From ChocPot-Mid sp964511865 (GTDB lineage: Bacteria; Bacteroidota; Ignavibacteria; Kapaibacteriales; UBA2268), in assembly GCA_964511865.1 (NCBI GenBank), contig CAZEHW010000036.1:1-19495 (forward strand): a DNA stretch of 19,495 bases, in the 5' to 3' direction. The translations under genes were made by a program, and so were the position numbers. The notes under the pieces are model-generated. The model did no database searches. It had not been told where the DNA came from and was given only the letters and a program-made list of their open reading frames with translations. Below are positions 1-6,369 of the stretch, in pieces (position 1 is the first letter of the stretch; each line of letters opens with the position of its first letter).

Positions 1-262
1 ATCTTAATTGCTCCGTCCAATTAGTACCACCGTCTGTTGTATGAAATATTTTTCCATATATTTCACCACTACCGGAAATACTGGAGTATCCTCCTGTTGC
101 CCATCCATCAGAATTATTCAGAAAATAAATACTGTTCAAATCCATAATATCGTCAGAAACTACCTGTACATTCCATCCCCATTCTTTAGGAGGATTTATT
201 TCTTCAGGACAAGATGTCAATGTCAATACTAAAACCAACAAACCTATTATTTTAATTTTCAT
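1..262 (-). CDS. Lipoprotein with BNR/YCF48-like repeat, partial (C-terminus beyond left edge)
   Basis: The reading frame opens at ATG 262 and is still open at base 1, so only the first 87 residues are seen. The N-terminus is a classic lipoprotein signal: MKIK, a run of hydrophobic Leu/Val/Ile, then a lipobox LTSC with Cys18 as the predicted lipidation site. After it come short segments of the type 'LNSIYFLNNSDGWATGG' and 'IFHTTDGGTNW', which are the hallmark of YCF48/HCF136-like or BNR beta-propeller repeats (SIYF...GWA.G, then TTDGG.NW). The start is supported by AGGTGA a few bases upstream. The product is probably an exported, membrane-anchored beta-propeller of unknown substrate. The signal and repeat are visible; the propeller fold is inferred from the family; the rest of the gene cannot be judged. 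Confidence 0.75.
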   Translation of the reverse strand, partial: MKIKIIGLLVLVLTLTSCPEEINPPKEWGWNVQVVSDDIMDLNSIYFLNNSDGWATGGYSSISGSGEIYGKIFHTTDGGTNWTEQLR

Positions 263-312
263 ATATCACCTGTATTTTATGGAACTTATAAATATAATAA
301 TATCGTTTCATA

Positions 313-528
313 TTATTTTGATTTATTTTGATTTATTTTCTTTTTGTAATCAATAATGCCTTGTTGTATATTTCCCTTCATTGCATGCGGTGCTGTTCTG
401 CCACATTGACCGGTTCCGTCGTGATTTGGTCTGCACATCCGAAAGCACCAAGGTGTGCGGTTCTTGGTCATTGGACAGCCCAAATAAGTATACTCCGGTA
501 AATTCCTTGCTCTTCTAATACTTTTCAT
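313..528 (-). CDS. Small four-cysteine protein of unknown function
   Basis: This is a 71-residue basic protein that I do not recognise. I start it at ATG 528, preceded by AAGGGA about 6 bases upstream; a TTG lies one codon further out. It has four cysteines in a symmetric pattern, Cys18-x9-Cys28-x3-Cys32-x9-Cys42, with His36 and His48 close by. The core includes GCPMTKNRTPWCFRMC. The tail is Lys/Asn-rich and there is no signal peptide or membrane segment. The pattern would suit binding of one metal ion, but this is inference. It lies 92 bp downstream of uvrA on the same strand; co-transcription is possible but not shown. Its biased, non-repetitive composition and the ribosome-binding site make it look like a real gene rather than a chance frame. 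Confidence 0.6.
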   Translation of the reverse strand: MKSIRRARNLPEYTYLGCPMTKNRTPWCFRMCRPNHDGTGQCGRTAPHAMKGNIQQGIIDYKKKINQNKSK

Positions 529-575
529 CAATTTCCCTTAATCCAAAATAATTTATCATAATAACGAAACAACTC

Positions 576-603
576 ATTCTTAATTTTCTCATTACTAATA
601 TTC
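576..603. repeat. Short degenerate 7-bp-period tract just downstream of uvrA
   Basis: Four 7-mers sit in register: ATTCTTA, ATTTTCT, CATTACT, AATATTC. They resemble the tract inside uvrA at 2801-2842, which also has ATTCTTA. The tract ends about 17 bp beyond the uvrA stop codon. Only four units are present and they are AT-rich, so this is the weakest member of the family and could be chance. Confidence 0.3.
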
Positions 604-620
604 AAGACTTTTTAAATCTT

Positions 621-3600
621 TTAGAGCTCTGTGAGTTCTTTTCTTAAATACTGCCCCGTATAGCTGTTTTCAACCATGCAAATATCTTCGGGTGTACCTT
701 GAGCAACGAGCAGACCGCCCTTTGAACCGCCTTCCGGTCCTAAATCAATTATCCAGTCGGCACACTTGATTACATCGAGATTATGCTCAATTATGATTAC
801 CGTATTTCCTTTGTCAACAAGTTTGTTCAGTAGCTTTAAGAGAATGCGGATGTCTTCAAAATGCAGTCCTGTCGTCGGCTCATCAAGCAGATATATTGTT
901 TTTCCTGTGCTGATTTTGGAAAGTTCTGTAGCTAATTTCACACGTTGTGCTTCGCCACCCGAAAGTGTGGGTGCCTGCTGTCCGAGTGTAATATAACCCA
1001 AACCAACTTCAAACAACGTGCTAAGTTTTCGTTTGATTTTTGGAATTTCGCTGAAAAAATCAAGAGCTTCGACAACTGTCATATCGAGAACATCAGCTAT
1101 TGATTTGCCTGTATATTTCACTTCACGGGTTTCTCGGTTATATCTCTTTCCGTTGCAAACATCGCATCTTACATACACATCAGGCAGGAAATTCATCTCG
1201 ATCTTCTTGATTCCACCACCCTCGCATTCTTCACATCTGCCCCCGGGGACATTGAATGAAAACCGACCTGCTTTGTATCCCCTGATTTTAGCTTCAGGTA
1301 ATAGTGTGAAGAAATCTCTGATTATTGTGAATAAACCTGTATATGTTGCCGGATTTGAACGGGGTGTTCTTCCTATTGGACTTTGGTCAATTTCGATTAC
1401 TTTGTCAACATTATTTAGTCCTTCAAGACCTTCATGCTCAAGCGAAACAAGAACAGAACGGTAAAAATGCCTTGCTAAAATCGGATATAAAGTGTCATTA
1501 ATCAAACTCGACTTTCCTGAACCGCTCATTCCTGTTACACAAATTGTAACCCCTAATGGAAACTCAATTGTCAGATTCTGCAGATTATTCCCTTTAGCAC
1601 CTATTAATTTCAATCTTGCCCCATTACCTTGTCTTCTAACTAATGGAACAGGAATTTTCTTTTCATTTTTAAGATATTTAGCAGTTAAAGAATGCTCAGC
1701 TTCACCATTTGTCATTTTCATGATATCATCAGGAGTTTTTGCAAGTATTATTTCACCACCATGCACACCTGCCCCGGGTCCTATATCCACAATAAAATCA
1801 GACTGTTCTATCATAGCTTTGTCATGCTCAACAACAATAACCGTATTACCGATGTCCCTCAACCTTTTCAATGAGCTAATCAATTTATTATTATCATGCT
1901 GATGAAGACCAATACTCGGTTCATCAAGTACATACAAAATACCTGTAAGCTCCGAACCAATTTGAGAAGCAAGCCGTATTCTTTGAGACTCTCCACCCGA
2001 AAGAGTGTTGACGCCCCTGTCCATAGTCAAATAAGAAAGCCCTACTTCCTGTAAAAATTTCAATCTTGAGATTATTTCGCTAATAATAATCAATGCAATC
2101 TTTTCTTCCCTTTCACTAAGATTTGTTTTTAATGTTTGAAAAATTTCTAAAGTTTGATTAATATCTGATTTAACTATGTCTTTAATTGATAATCCTTGAA
2201 TTAATATTTTCAAATTTTCCGGTTTTAATCTTCCACCGTTACATACCGGACATGGCTGTCCTGACATAAAATTCTCATAATTCTTTCTTATCGTACCCGA
2301 TGAAGTGTTTTCGTAATGATGGATCAAACTCGGCAGAAGTCCTATAAATTTATGATAATAAGTCGTTTTACCTGAGGCAAATTTATATTTCACTTTGACC
2401 GTTTCATCTTCGCTCCCGAAAAGCAAGCGGTTGATTTTTTCTTCGGGCATAGTGCTTATCGGTGCTTCCAAATCAATATCATTATCTTTTGCAAATGACT
2501 CAATTTGTGACCAAAGCCAGTTTTCTCTAAGCTTACCCATAACAAGAATACCACCTTCAGCAATAGACATTGACCTGTCTTGAATTACCAGTTGTTTGTC
2601 AAAGTCTTTGATTTCACCTAAACCCTGACAATTAGAACATGCACCATATGGAGAATTATAAGAAAACATATTAGGTGCAGGCTCATTATATGCTTTGTTG
2701 CAAGACGGACAAGTATATTGCGTACTATAAAGCTTCTCCAACCAAATCCCATCTTCCGCTTCTTTAAGCCCCTCTCCCTTTTTCTGCTTTCCTTTTTTAG
2801 GTTTCTCATTCTTAATTCGTAATTGGTCATTAGTAATTAAACTCCCTTCTCCCAGTCTGCTTATCTTGTCATCCTGAAGGGTCGATTGACCCTGAGCTTG
2901 TCGAAGGATGTTTTCTTCAATTGTGAATTGTGAATTGTCAATTTTTAATTGATTACTGTCAACTGTCAACTGTCGACTGTCGACTGAATATAAAATCATC
3001 ATCGCTTCTTCGCCAACCTTGAGAGCAAGTTCAACTGATTCTGTAACCCTATGCTCCTGTTCCTTTTCAGGTACACATCTGTCAACAATTAGTTCGATAT
3101 TGTGAATCTTATATCTGTCCAACTGCATTCCATCTTTGATTTCCCTTAGTTCACTATCAACTCTGACTTTTGTAAAACCTTGTTTTTGAAGTCTTTCAAA
3201 AAGTTCTTTGTAATGACCCTTTCTACCTTTTACAATAGGTGCAAGTATTTGGATTTTTACATTATCAAATTGTAACATAATATCATCAACAATCTGTTCT
3301 GTTGATTTCTTTTGAACGGGAATATTACAGTTAACACAATATTGAATACCAATTTTTGCATAAAATAATCTAAGATAATCGTAAATTTCGGTAACAGTTC
3401 CAACTGTTGAGCGGGGATTATGGCTAATAGTTTTTTGTTCAATACTGATTGCAGGAGAAAGCCCTTCGATGCTGTCAACATCCGGCTTTTTCAACATTCC
3501 AAGGAACTGTCTGGCATAAGAAGACAAGCACTCGACATATCGCCGCTGACCTTCTGCATATAAAGTATCAAATGCAAGAGATGACTTACCCGAACCGGAA

Positions 3601-3755
3601 ATACCCGTGAAAACAACAAGTTTATCTCTCGGAATTTTCAGGTCTACTCCCTTAAGATTATGCTCCCTTGCTCCCCGAACAGTAATCTCGGTAAGTCCCT
3701 CGCCTCCAGGGTCGTTTGACCCTCCATTGTCCATTATCAATTTACCATTATCCAT
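621..3755 (-). CDS. uvrA: UvrABC excinuclease subunit A with a repeat-derived insertion
   Basis: UvrA is the damage-sensing ATPase of nucleotide excision repair; it acts as a dimer and loads UvrB on lesions. All landmarks are present in 1044 residues: Walker A GISGSGKSS (51-59), first zinc module Cys349/352 and Cys373/376, signature LSGGES (585-590) with Walker B YVLDEPSIGLH, second Walker A GMSGSGKSS (742-750), zinc Cys841/844 and Cys864/867, second signature LSGGEA (931-936) and LLDEPTTGLH. The usual length is about 940-960 residues. The excess comes mostly from residues about 257-332, which are low-complexity and encoded by 7-bp repeats and a palindromic unit. Residues 1-20 are also repeat-encoded. 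ATG 3755 has AAAGG upstream, but the conserved part begins near LTEITVRGAREHNLKG. The frame is intact, so the protein is probably functional. Identity is certain; the effect of the insertion is unknown. Confidence 0.97.
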   Translation of the reverse strand: MDNGKLIMDNGGSNDPGGEGLTEITVRGAREHNLKGVDLKIPRDKLVVFTGISGSGKSSLAFDTLYAEGQRRYVECLSSYARQFLGMLKKPDVDSIEGLSPAISIEQKTISHNPRSTVGTVTEIYDYLRLFYAKIGIQYCVNCNIPVQKKSTEQIVDDIMLQFDNVKIQILAPIVKGRKGHYKELFERLQKQGFTKVRVDSELREIKDGMQLDRYKIHNIELIVDRCVPEKEQEHRVTESVELALKVGEEAMMILYSVDSRQLTVDSNQLKIDNSQFTIEENILRQAQGQSTLQDDKISRLGEGSLITNDQLRIKNEKPKKGKQKKGEGLKEAEDGIWLEKLYSTQYTCPSCNKAYNEPAPNMFSYNSPYGACSNCQGLGEIKDFDKQLVIQDRSMSIAEGGILVMGKLRENWLWSQIESFAKDNDIDLEAPISTMPEEKINRLLFGSEDETVKVKYKFASGKTTYYHKFIGLLPSLIHHYENTSSGTIRKNYENFMSGQPCPVCNGGRLKPENLKILIQGLSIKDIVKSDINQTLEIFQTLKTNLSEREEKIALIIISEIISRLKFLQEVGLSYLTMDRGVNTLSGGESQRIRLASQIGSELTGILYVLDEPSIGLHQHDNNKLISSLKRLRDIGNTVIVVEHDKAMIEQSDFIVDIGPGAGVHGGEIILAKTPDDIMKMTNGEAEHSLTAKYLKNEKKIPVPLVRRQGNGARLKLIGAKGNNLQNLTIEFPLGVTICVTGMSGSGKSSLINDTLYPILARHFYRSVLVSLEHEGLEGLNNVDKVIEIDQSPIGRTPRSNPATYTGLFTIIRDFFTLLPEAKIRGYKAGRFSFNVPGGRCEECEGGGIKKIEMNFLPDVYVRCDVCNGKRYNRETREVKYTGKSIADVLDMTVVEALDFFSEIPKIKRKLSTLFEVGLGYITLGQQAPTLSGGEAQRVKLATELSKISTGKTIYLLDEPTTGLHFEDIRILLKLLNKLVDKGNTVIIIEHNLDVIKCADWIIDLGPEGGSKGGLLVAQGTPEDICMVENSYTGQYLRKELTEL
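2801..2842. repeat. Degenerate heptamer tract inside uvrA
   Basis: Six consecutive 7-mers sit in one register: GTTTCTC, ATTCTTA, ATTCGTA, ATTGGTC, ATTAGTA, ATTAAAC. On the coding (minus) strand they encode part of the insertion (SLITNDQLRIKNE). The units are typical of AT-rich intergenic repeats rather than of uvrA coding sequence. Confidence 0.65.
2867..2910. repeat. Nested palindromic repeat unit inside uvrA
   Basis: The outer arms CATCCT (2870-2875) and AGGATG (2905-2910) enclose an inner perfect stem AGGGTC (2878-2883) / GACCCT (2888-2893) with loop GATT, followed by GAGCTTGTCGA. Translated on the minus strand it gives ILRQAQGQSTLQDDK within the UvrA insertion. The inner stem recurs at 3708-3723. 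The TTGTCGAAG-ATG part recurs in the intergenic hairpin at 17437-17475. It therefore looks like a dispersed element and not native uvrA sequence. Confidence 0.7.
2913..2989. repeat. Eleven-unit degenerate heptamer tract inside uvrA
   Basis: Eleven 7-mers follow each other without a break. They include ATTGTGA twice, ATTGTCA, ACTGTCA twice, ACTGTCG twice, and a final ACTGAAT. The register is strictly 7 bp although the reading frame is 3 bp, so the peptide (VDSRQLTVDSNQLKIDNSQF) shows only loose repetition. It directly abuts the palindromic unit at 2867-2910, forming one composite element that is translated in frame. Confidence 0.75.
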
Positions 3756-3759
3756 TAAT
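3708..3759. repeat. Palindrome plus heptamer tract containing the uvrA start codon
   Basis: The perfect stem AGGGTC (3708-3713) / GACCCT (3718-3723) with loop GTTT has the same arms as the unit at 2878-2893. It is followed by five in-register 7-mers: CATTGTC, CATTATC, AATTTAC, CATTATC, CATTAAT. The last 7-mer carries the complement of the uvrA ATG (3753-3755). Residues 1-20 of UvrA (MDNGKLIMDNGGSNDPGGEG) are encoded here. Confidence 0.7.
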
Positions 3760-3813
3760 TACCTTTTTTGCCACAATATCAAGTTTATTATCAATTCAAT
3801 GTAATATAACTAA

Positions 3814-3845
3814 GCAAAATAACAGTTCGTTAATAAACAAACAAA
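3814..3845 (-). promoter_or_regulatory. Probable uvrA promoter, Bacteroidota-like
   Basis: Read on the minus strand, TATTTTGC (complement of 3814-3821) resembles the TAnnTTTG -7 box with one T missing. Twin TTTG motifs (complement of 3838-3845) stand about 20 bp upstream, where a TTTG -33 box is expected. The predicted leader to ATG 3755 is about 50 bp. It is a motif match only. Confidence 0.4.
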
Positions 3846-3965
3846 TAATTTTGGAAATAATAATTATTTTAGTAAATTTCGAGACGTCTTTGATGTTCAT
3901 GTGTCATTATATGATATGAAAATTGCAAAATGTTTATTTATATAAATTTTTTATGAGTTAATATT

Positions 3966-4424
3966 ATGAAACTTTTCATTACTTTCTTAGCTTTTATCGT
4001 TGCATTCAGTATCCAAGCCATGGCTCAGAGCGATGCTTTGCTAATCAAATTGAAAAGCGGGCAAACCGATACTATCGCAATTTCTCAAATACAAAAAATT
4101 CAATTTGAGAATATCTCAGCAGTGCGAGAGAGCCCATCTGCCAATTCCAATCTAAGAATTGAGGGTAATTATCCGAATCCTTTTTCAGAGCAAACTTCAC
4201 TTGAATTTGAAATTGCAAATTCCGGGATGGTAGAAATCACCATCTATGACAATTCAGGTAAGCATATTCAATCCTTAAAATGTGAAAATTGCCAAGCCGG
4301 AAAGAATTCTTTGCAATGGAATAGTCTTGACTTTAACAATAACCGCGTTCAGAGCGGAGTGTATTATTACGAAGTGAGATTCGGGACAGAAGTACATGCA
4401 AAGAAAATGATTTTAATTAAGTAG
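3966..4424 (+). CDS. Small secreted protein, almost only a T9SS sorting domain
   Basis: The 152-residue product has a Sec signal peptide (MKLF, hydrophobic core, AMA-QSD, cleavage near residue 21). A short segment ALLIKLKSGQTDTIAISQIQKIQF (about 24-47) follows, then a linker and a C-terminal type A T9SS sorting domain from about residue 65 (NYPNPF..., ITIYDNSGK, GVYYYEVRFG, final KKMILIK). Such domains send proteins through the type IX machinery to the cell surface, where they are usually cut and lipid-anchored. There is no enzymatic domain between signal and tail, which is unusual. It may be a surface adaptor, or a remnant of a larger cargo that lost its middle. The gene is 6 bp ahead of the next one, probably in one transcript. 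No clear Shine-Dalgarno is seen. Confidence 0.85.
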   Translation: MKLFITFLAFIVAFSIQAMAQSDALLIKLKSGQTDTIAISQIQKIQFENISAVRESPSANSNLRIEGNYPNPFSEQTSLEFEIANSGMVEITIYDNSGKHIQSLKCENCQAGKNSLQWNSLDFNNNRVQSGVYYYEVRFGTEVHAKKMILIK

Positions 4425-4430
4425 GAAAGT

Positions 4431-5387
4431 ATGAATATGAAAAATATAATAATATTTCTGTCGCTTTTCTTATTTGCAATATCTCTTTTTGGGCAGGAAC
4501 CAACATTAAAATTCTTTCTTAATGATGGGAATTTTAAATCATTTGATATTGATGATATTGACAGTTTGGCTGTATCGAAAAGTGATAGTAGGTATATACT
4601 GCATATTTATTATCAAGACACAAACATTGCCTATTATCCAAACGAAATTATCCAGTGTGTTAAAATTGAAAAGGACATTAACAAACAACTTATTCTTAAT
4701 GTATATATCTTCAGTTATCCCAAACCGTATCTTGTTTCTGAGATTGACAGCATCGTTTTCAAAATCGACCAATGGCAACCACTCACAATCGGCAGTCAGG
4801 TGTGGATGCTGAAGAATTTAGATGTTGACCATTATCGTAATGGTGATTCTATACCTGAAGTTAGGGACTCAACTGAATGGGCAAACTTAAAATCAGGTGC
4901 TTGGTGCTATTATCTTAATGATACAACTAATGGTGAAATTTACGGGAAATTATATAATTGGTATGCTCTAAATGATCCAAGGGGAATTTGCCCTGAAGGA
5001 TGGCATATTCCAACTGATAATGAATGGAAAACATTAGAGATGTGTCTTGGAATCTCTAAAGAAGATTCTGATAAAAATGGATTCCGAGGTATCAATGAAG
5101 GTGGAAAACTCAAGGAATCAGGAACAGGATATTGGCAGAGTCCAAATACAGGTGGCACTAATGAAAGTGGTTTTACTGCTTTACCGGGTGGTGTACGTGA
5201 CGACTTAGGAACCTTCAACCTAATAGGTCTTAATGGTTTTTGGTGGTCTGCAACAATGGACACAGCTTCTCCCTATTGGTTACCTCCAAGAGCATGGGGG
5301 AGGCGTTTGGACAATATTCGTGCAAGTATTATCAGAGCTCAAGGTAATTATTTGACGGGAAAATCAGTTCGTTGCGTCAAGGATTAA
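4431..5387 (+). CDS. Secreted Fibrobacter succinogenes major paralogous domain protein
   Basis: The 318-residue product has a signal peptide (MNMKNIIIFLSLFLFAISLFGQ, cleavage near residue 22). Two short strands of the 'I..IDSI.F' type follow: FKSFDIDDIDSLAV (about 35-48) and YLVSEIDSIVFKID (about 100-113). The C-terminal two thirds (about 116-317) is a Fib_succ_major domain: TIGSQVWMLKNLDV, YGKLYNWYAL, GICPEGWHIPTDNEWKTLE, GGKLKESGTGYW, NESGFTALPGGVR, FWWSAT, and the final SVRCVKD. These domains occur in large paralogous families of surface or lipoproteins; the function is unknown, though the fold is related to sulfatase-modifying or C-type-lectin-like domains. AGGAAAG stands just before the ATG. 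It has no T9SS tail of its own. Confidence 0.88.
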   Translation: MNMKNIIIFLSLFLFAISLFGQEPTLKFFLNDGNFKSFDIDDIDSLAVSKSDSRYILHIYYQDTNIAYYPNEIIQCVKIEKDINKQLILNVYIFSYPKPYLVSEIDSIVFKIDQWQPLTIGSQVWMLKNLDVDHYRNGDSIPEVRDSTEWANLKSGAWCYYLNDTTNGEIYGKLYNWYALNDPRGICPEGWHIPTDNEWKTLEMCLGISKEDSDKNGFRGINEGGKLKESGTGYWQSPNTGGTNESGFTALPGGVRDDLGTFNLIGLNGFWWSATMDTASPYWLPPRAWGRRLDNIRASIIRAQGNYLTGKSVRCVKD

Positions 5388-5525
5388 TAAAATATTTTAT
5401 GGAAACTATTCAACAATTTGCACTAATAGGGCAACAACTTGCAAACCAAGCATTAGTGGATTATTCAGTTTTGGAAAATGAAGTTATATTATCTATCTAA
5501 TATTAAAGCTTAGATTTTGGTATAT

Positions 5526-6365
5526 TTATTTCATTCTTGCTACAACAGATATTTCTTTTTTAAAAGTATCAAGTAGCATTCTTTTTATTTTCTCTGAAGC
5601 AGGTATTTTCAGGTTATAGTATTTATTGAATAACTTTGTAGATATATGTAGCATTCTCCGATTGAATTTTTTTCTGGATTTCTCTTTTTTTATTTCAAGA
5701 ATATCAAAACCTGATTTCTCAAGTAAAATCTTCAATGATGATAATGTAAAATGCTGTAAATAAACCTGCTTAAAAAATTGGTAATCGGTAGTTTGGAATA
5801 ATTTCCAGTATTTTGAACGTGTATATGGTACTTTGATAAAAACCAATCCCTTATCATTTAATTTATCCTTAATAGCTGTCATTGATTCAAATGGATTAGG
5901 TGTTTTTACTAATGAATTGTATAAAACAATAACATCAAATTTTTTGTCTATTTCTTTAAGAGTTTGGTAAACCGGAATCCCTATATTAGTACAGTAATAT
6001 TTTGCTGAACGAGAAATTTCAATACCGGCAACTGTAAATCCATGCCTGCGTGCTTCATCTAAAAAATACCCCCTTCCGCAACCATAATCCAAAATTGAAC
6101 CGGGTGGATGTTTGTATTTATAAATTTCAGAAAGAAATTCCAACTGTCCTGTAATTCTATAAATCCTTCGATGTTCAGTTCGTAAATACTCCTTAGCAGA
6201 CATCACAAAGTCTTGCTCAAAATTGGAGTAATAGCTCTCTTCACTTGGATAATCTTTAACAAAAAAGAAGCCGCATTTTTTACAAAAAATAAATTCCTTA
6301 CTGTTCCTCTTGTAGAGTTCAGTGTTGGCTGATGAGCATATTTTGCAGTTTATTTTCTGGCTCAT
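5526..6365 (-). CDS. Class I SAM-dependent methyltransferase with N-terminal zinc ribbon
   Basis: The 279-residue product starts with a CxxC...CxxC zinc ribbon (Cys7, Cys10, Cys28, Cys31), followed by a Rossmann methyltransferase core: motif I ILDYGCGRGYFLDEA (about 91-105), the acidic end of strand 2 VAGIEIS (about 112-118), and FDVIVLYNSL (about 143-152). The usual 'D.LEH...P' motif after strand 4 reads YNSLVKTPNP, so the Glu-His pair is missing. Zinc-ribbon methyltransferases of this architecture are common in sugar and polysaccharide clusters (C-methyltransferase-like and Methyltransf_23). It begins 4 bp after the upstream O-antigen ligase-like gene on the same strand, so the two are probably one operon. 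The substrate is unknown; glycan methylation is inferred from context. Confidence 0.85.
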   Translation of the reverse strand: MSQKINCKICSSANTELYKRNSKEFIFCKKCGFFFVKDYPSEESYYSNFEQDFVMSAKEYLRTEHRRIYRITGQLEFLSEIYKYKHPPGSILDYGCGRGYFLDEARRHGFTVAGIEISRSAKYYCTNIGIPVYQTLKEIDKKFDVIVLYNSLVKTPNPFESMTAIKDKLNDKGLVFIKVPYTRSKYWKLFQTTDYQFFKQVYLQHFTLSSLKILLEKSGFDILEIKKEKSRKKFNRRMLHISTKLFNKYYNLKIPASEKIKRMLLDTFKKEISVVARMK

Positions 6366-6369
6366 TTGA

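Noticed and set aside
1018..1902. Two plus-strand open frames of 148 and 136 codons opposite uvrA
   Set aside because: Antisense shadows of conserved UvrA sequence; no ribosome-binding site or domain.
2913..2989. CRISPR-like array
   Set aside because: The units are 7 bp and contiguous, with no spacers and no cas genes in the window.
2760..2989. uvrA as a pseudogene because of the insertion
   Set aside because: The frame is open throughout and all Walker, signature and zinc motifs are intact.
5399..5500. 33-codon frame (METIQQFALIG...) between the Fib_succ_major gene and the methyltransferase
   Set aside because: No ribosome-binding site, no recognisable family and only 33 codons; it could be a gene remnant but chance is as likely.
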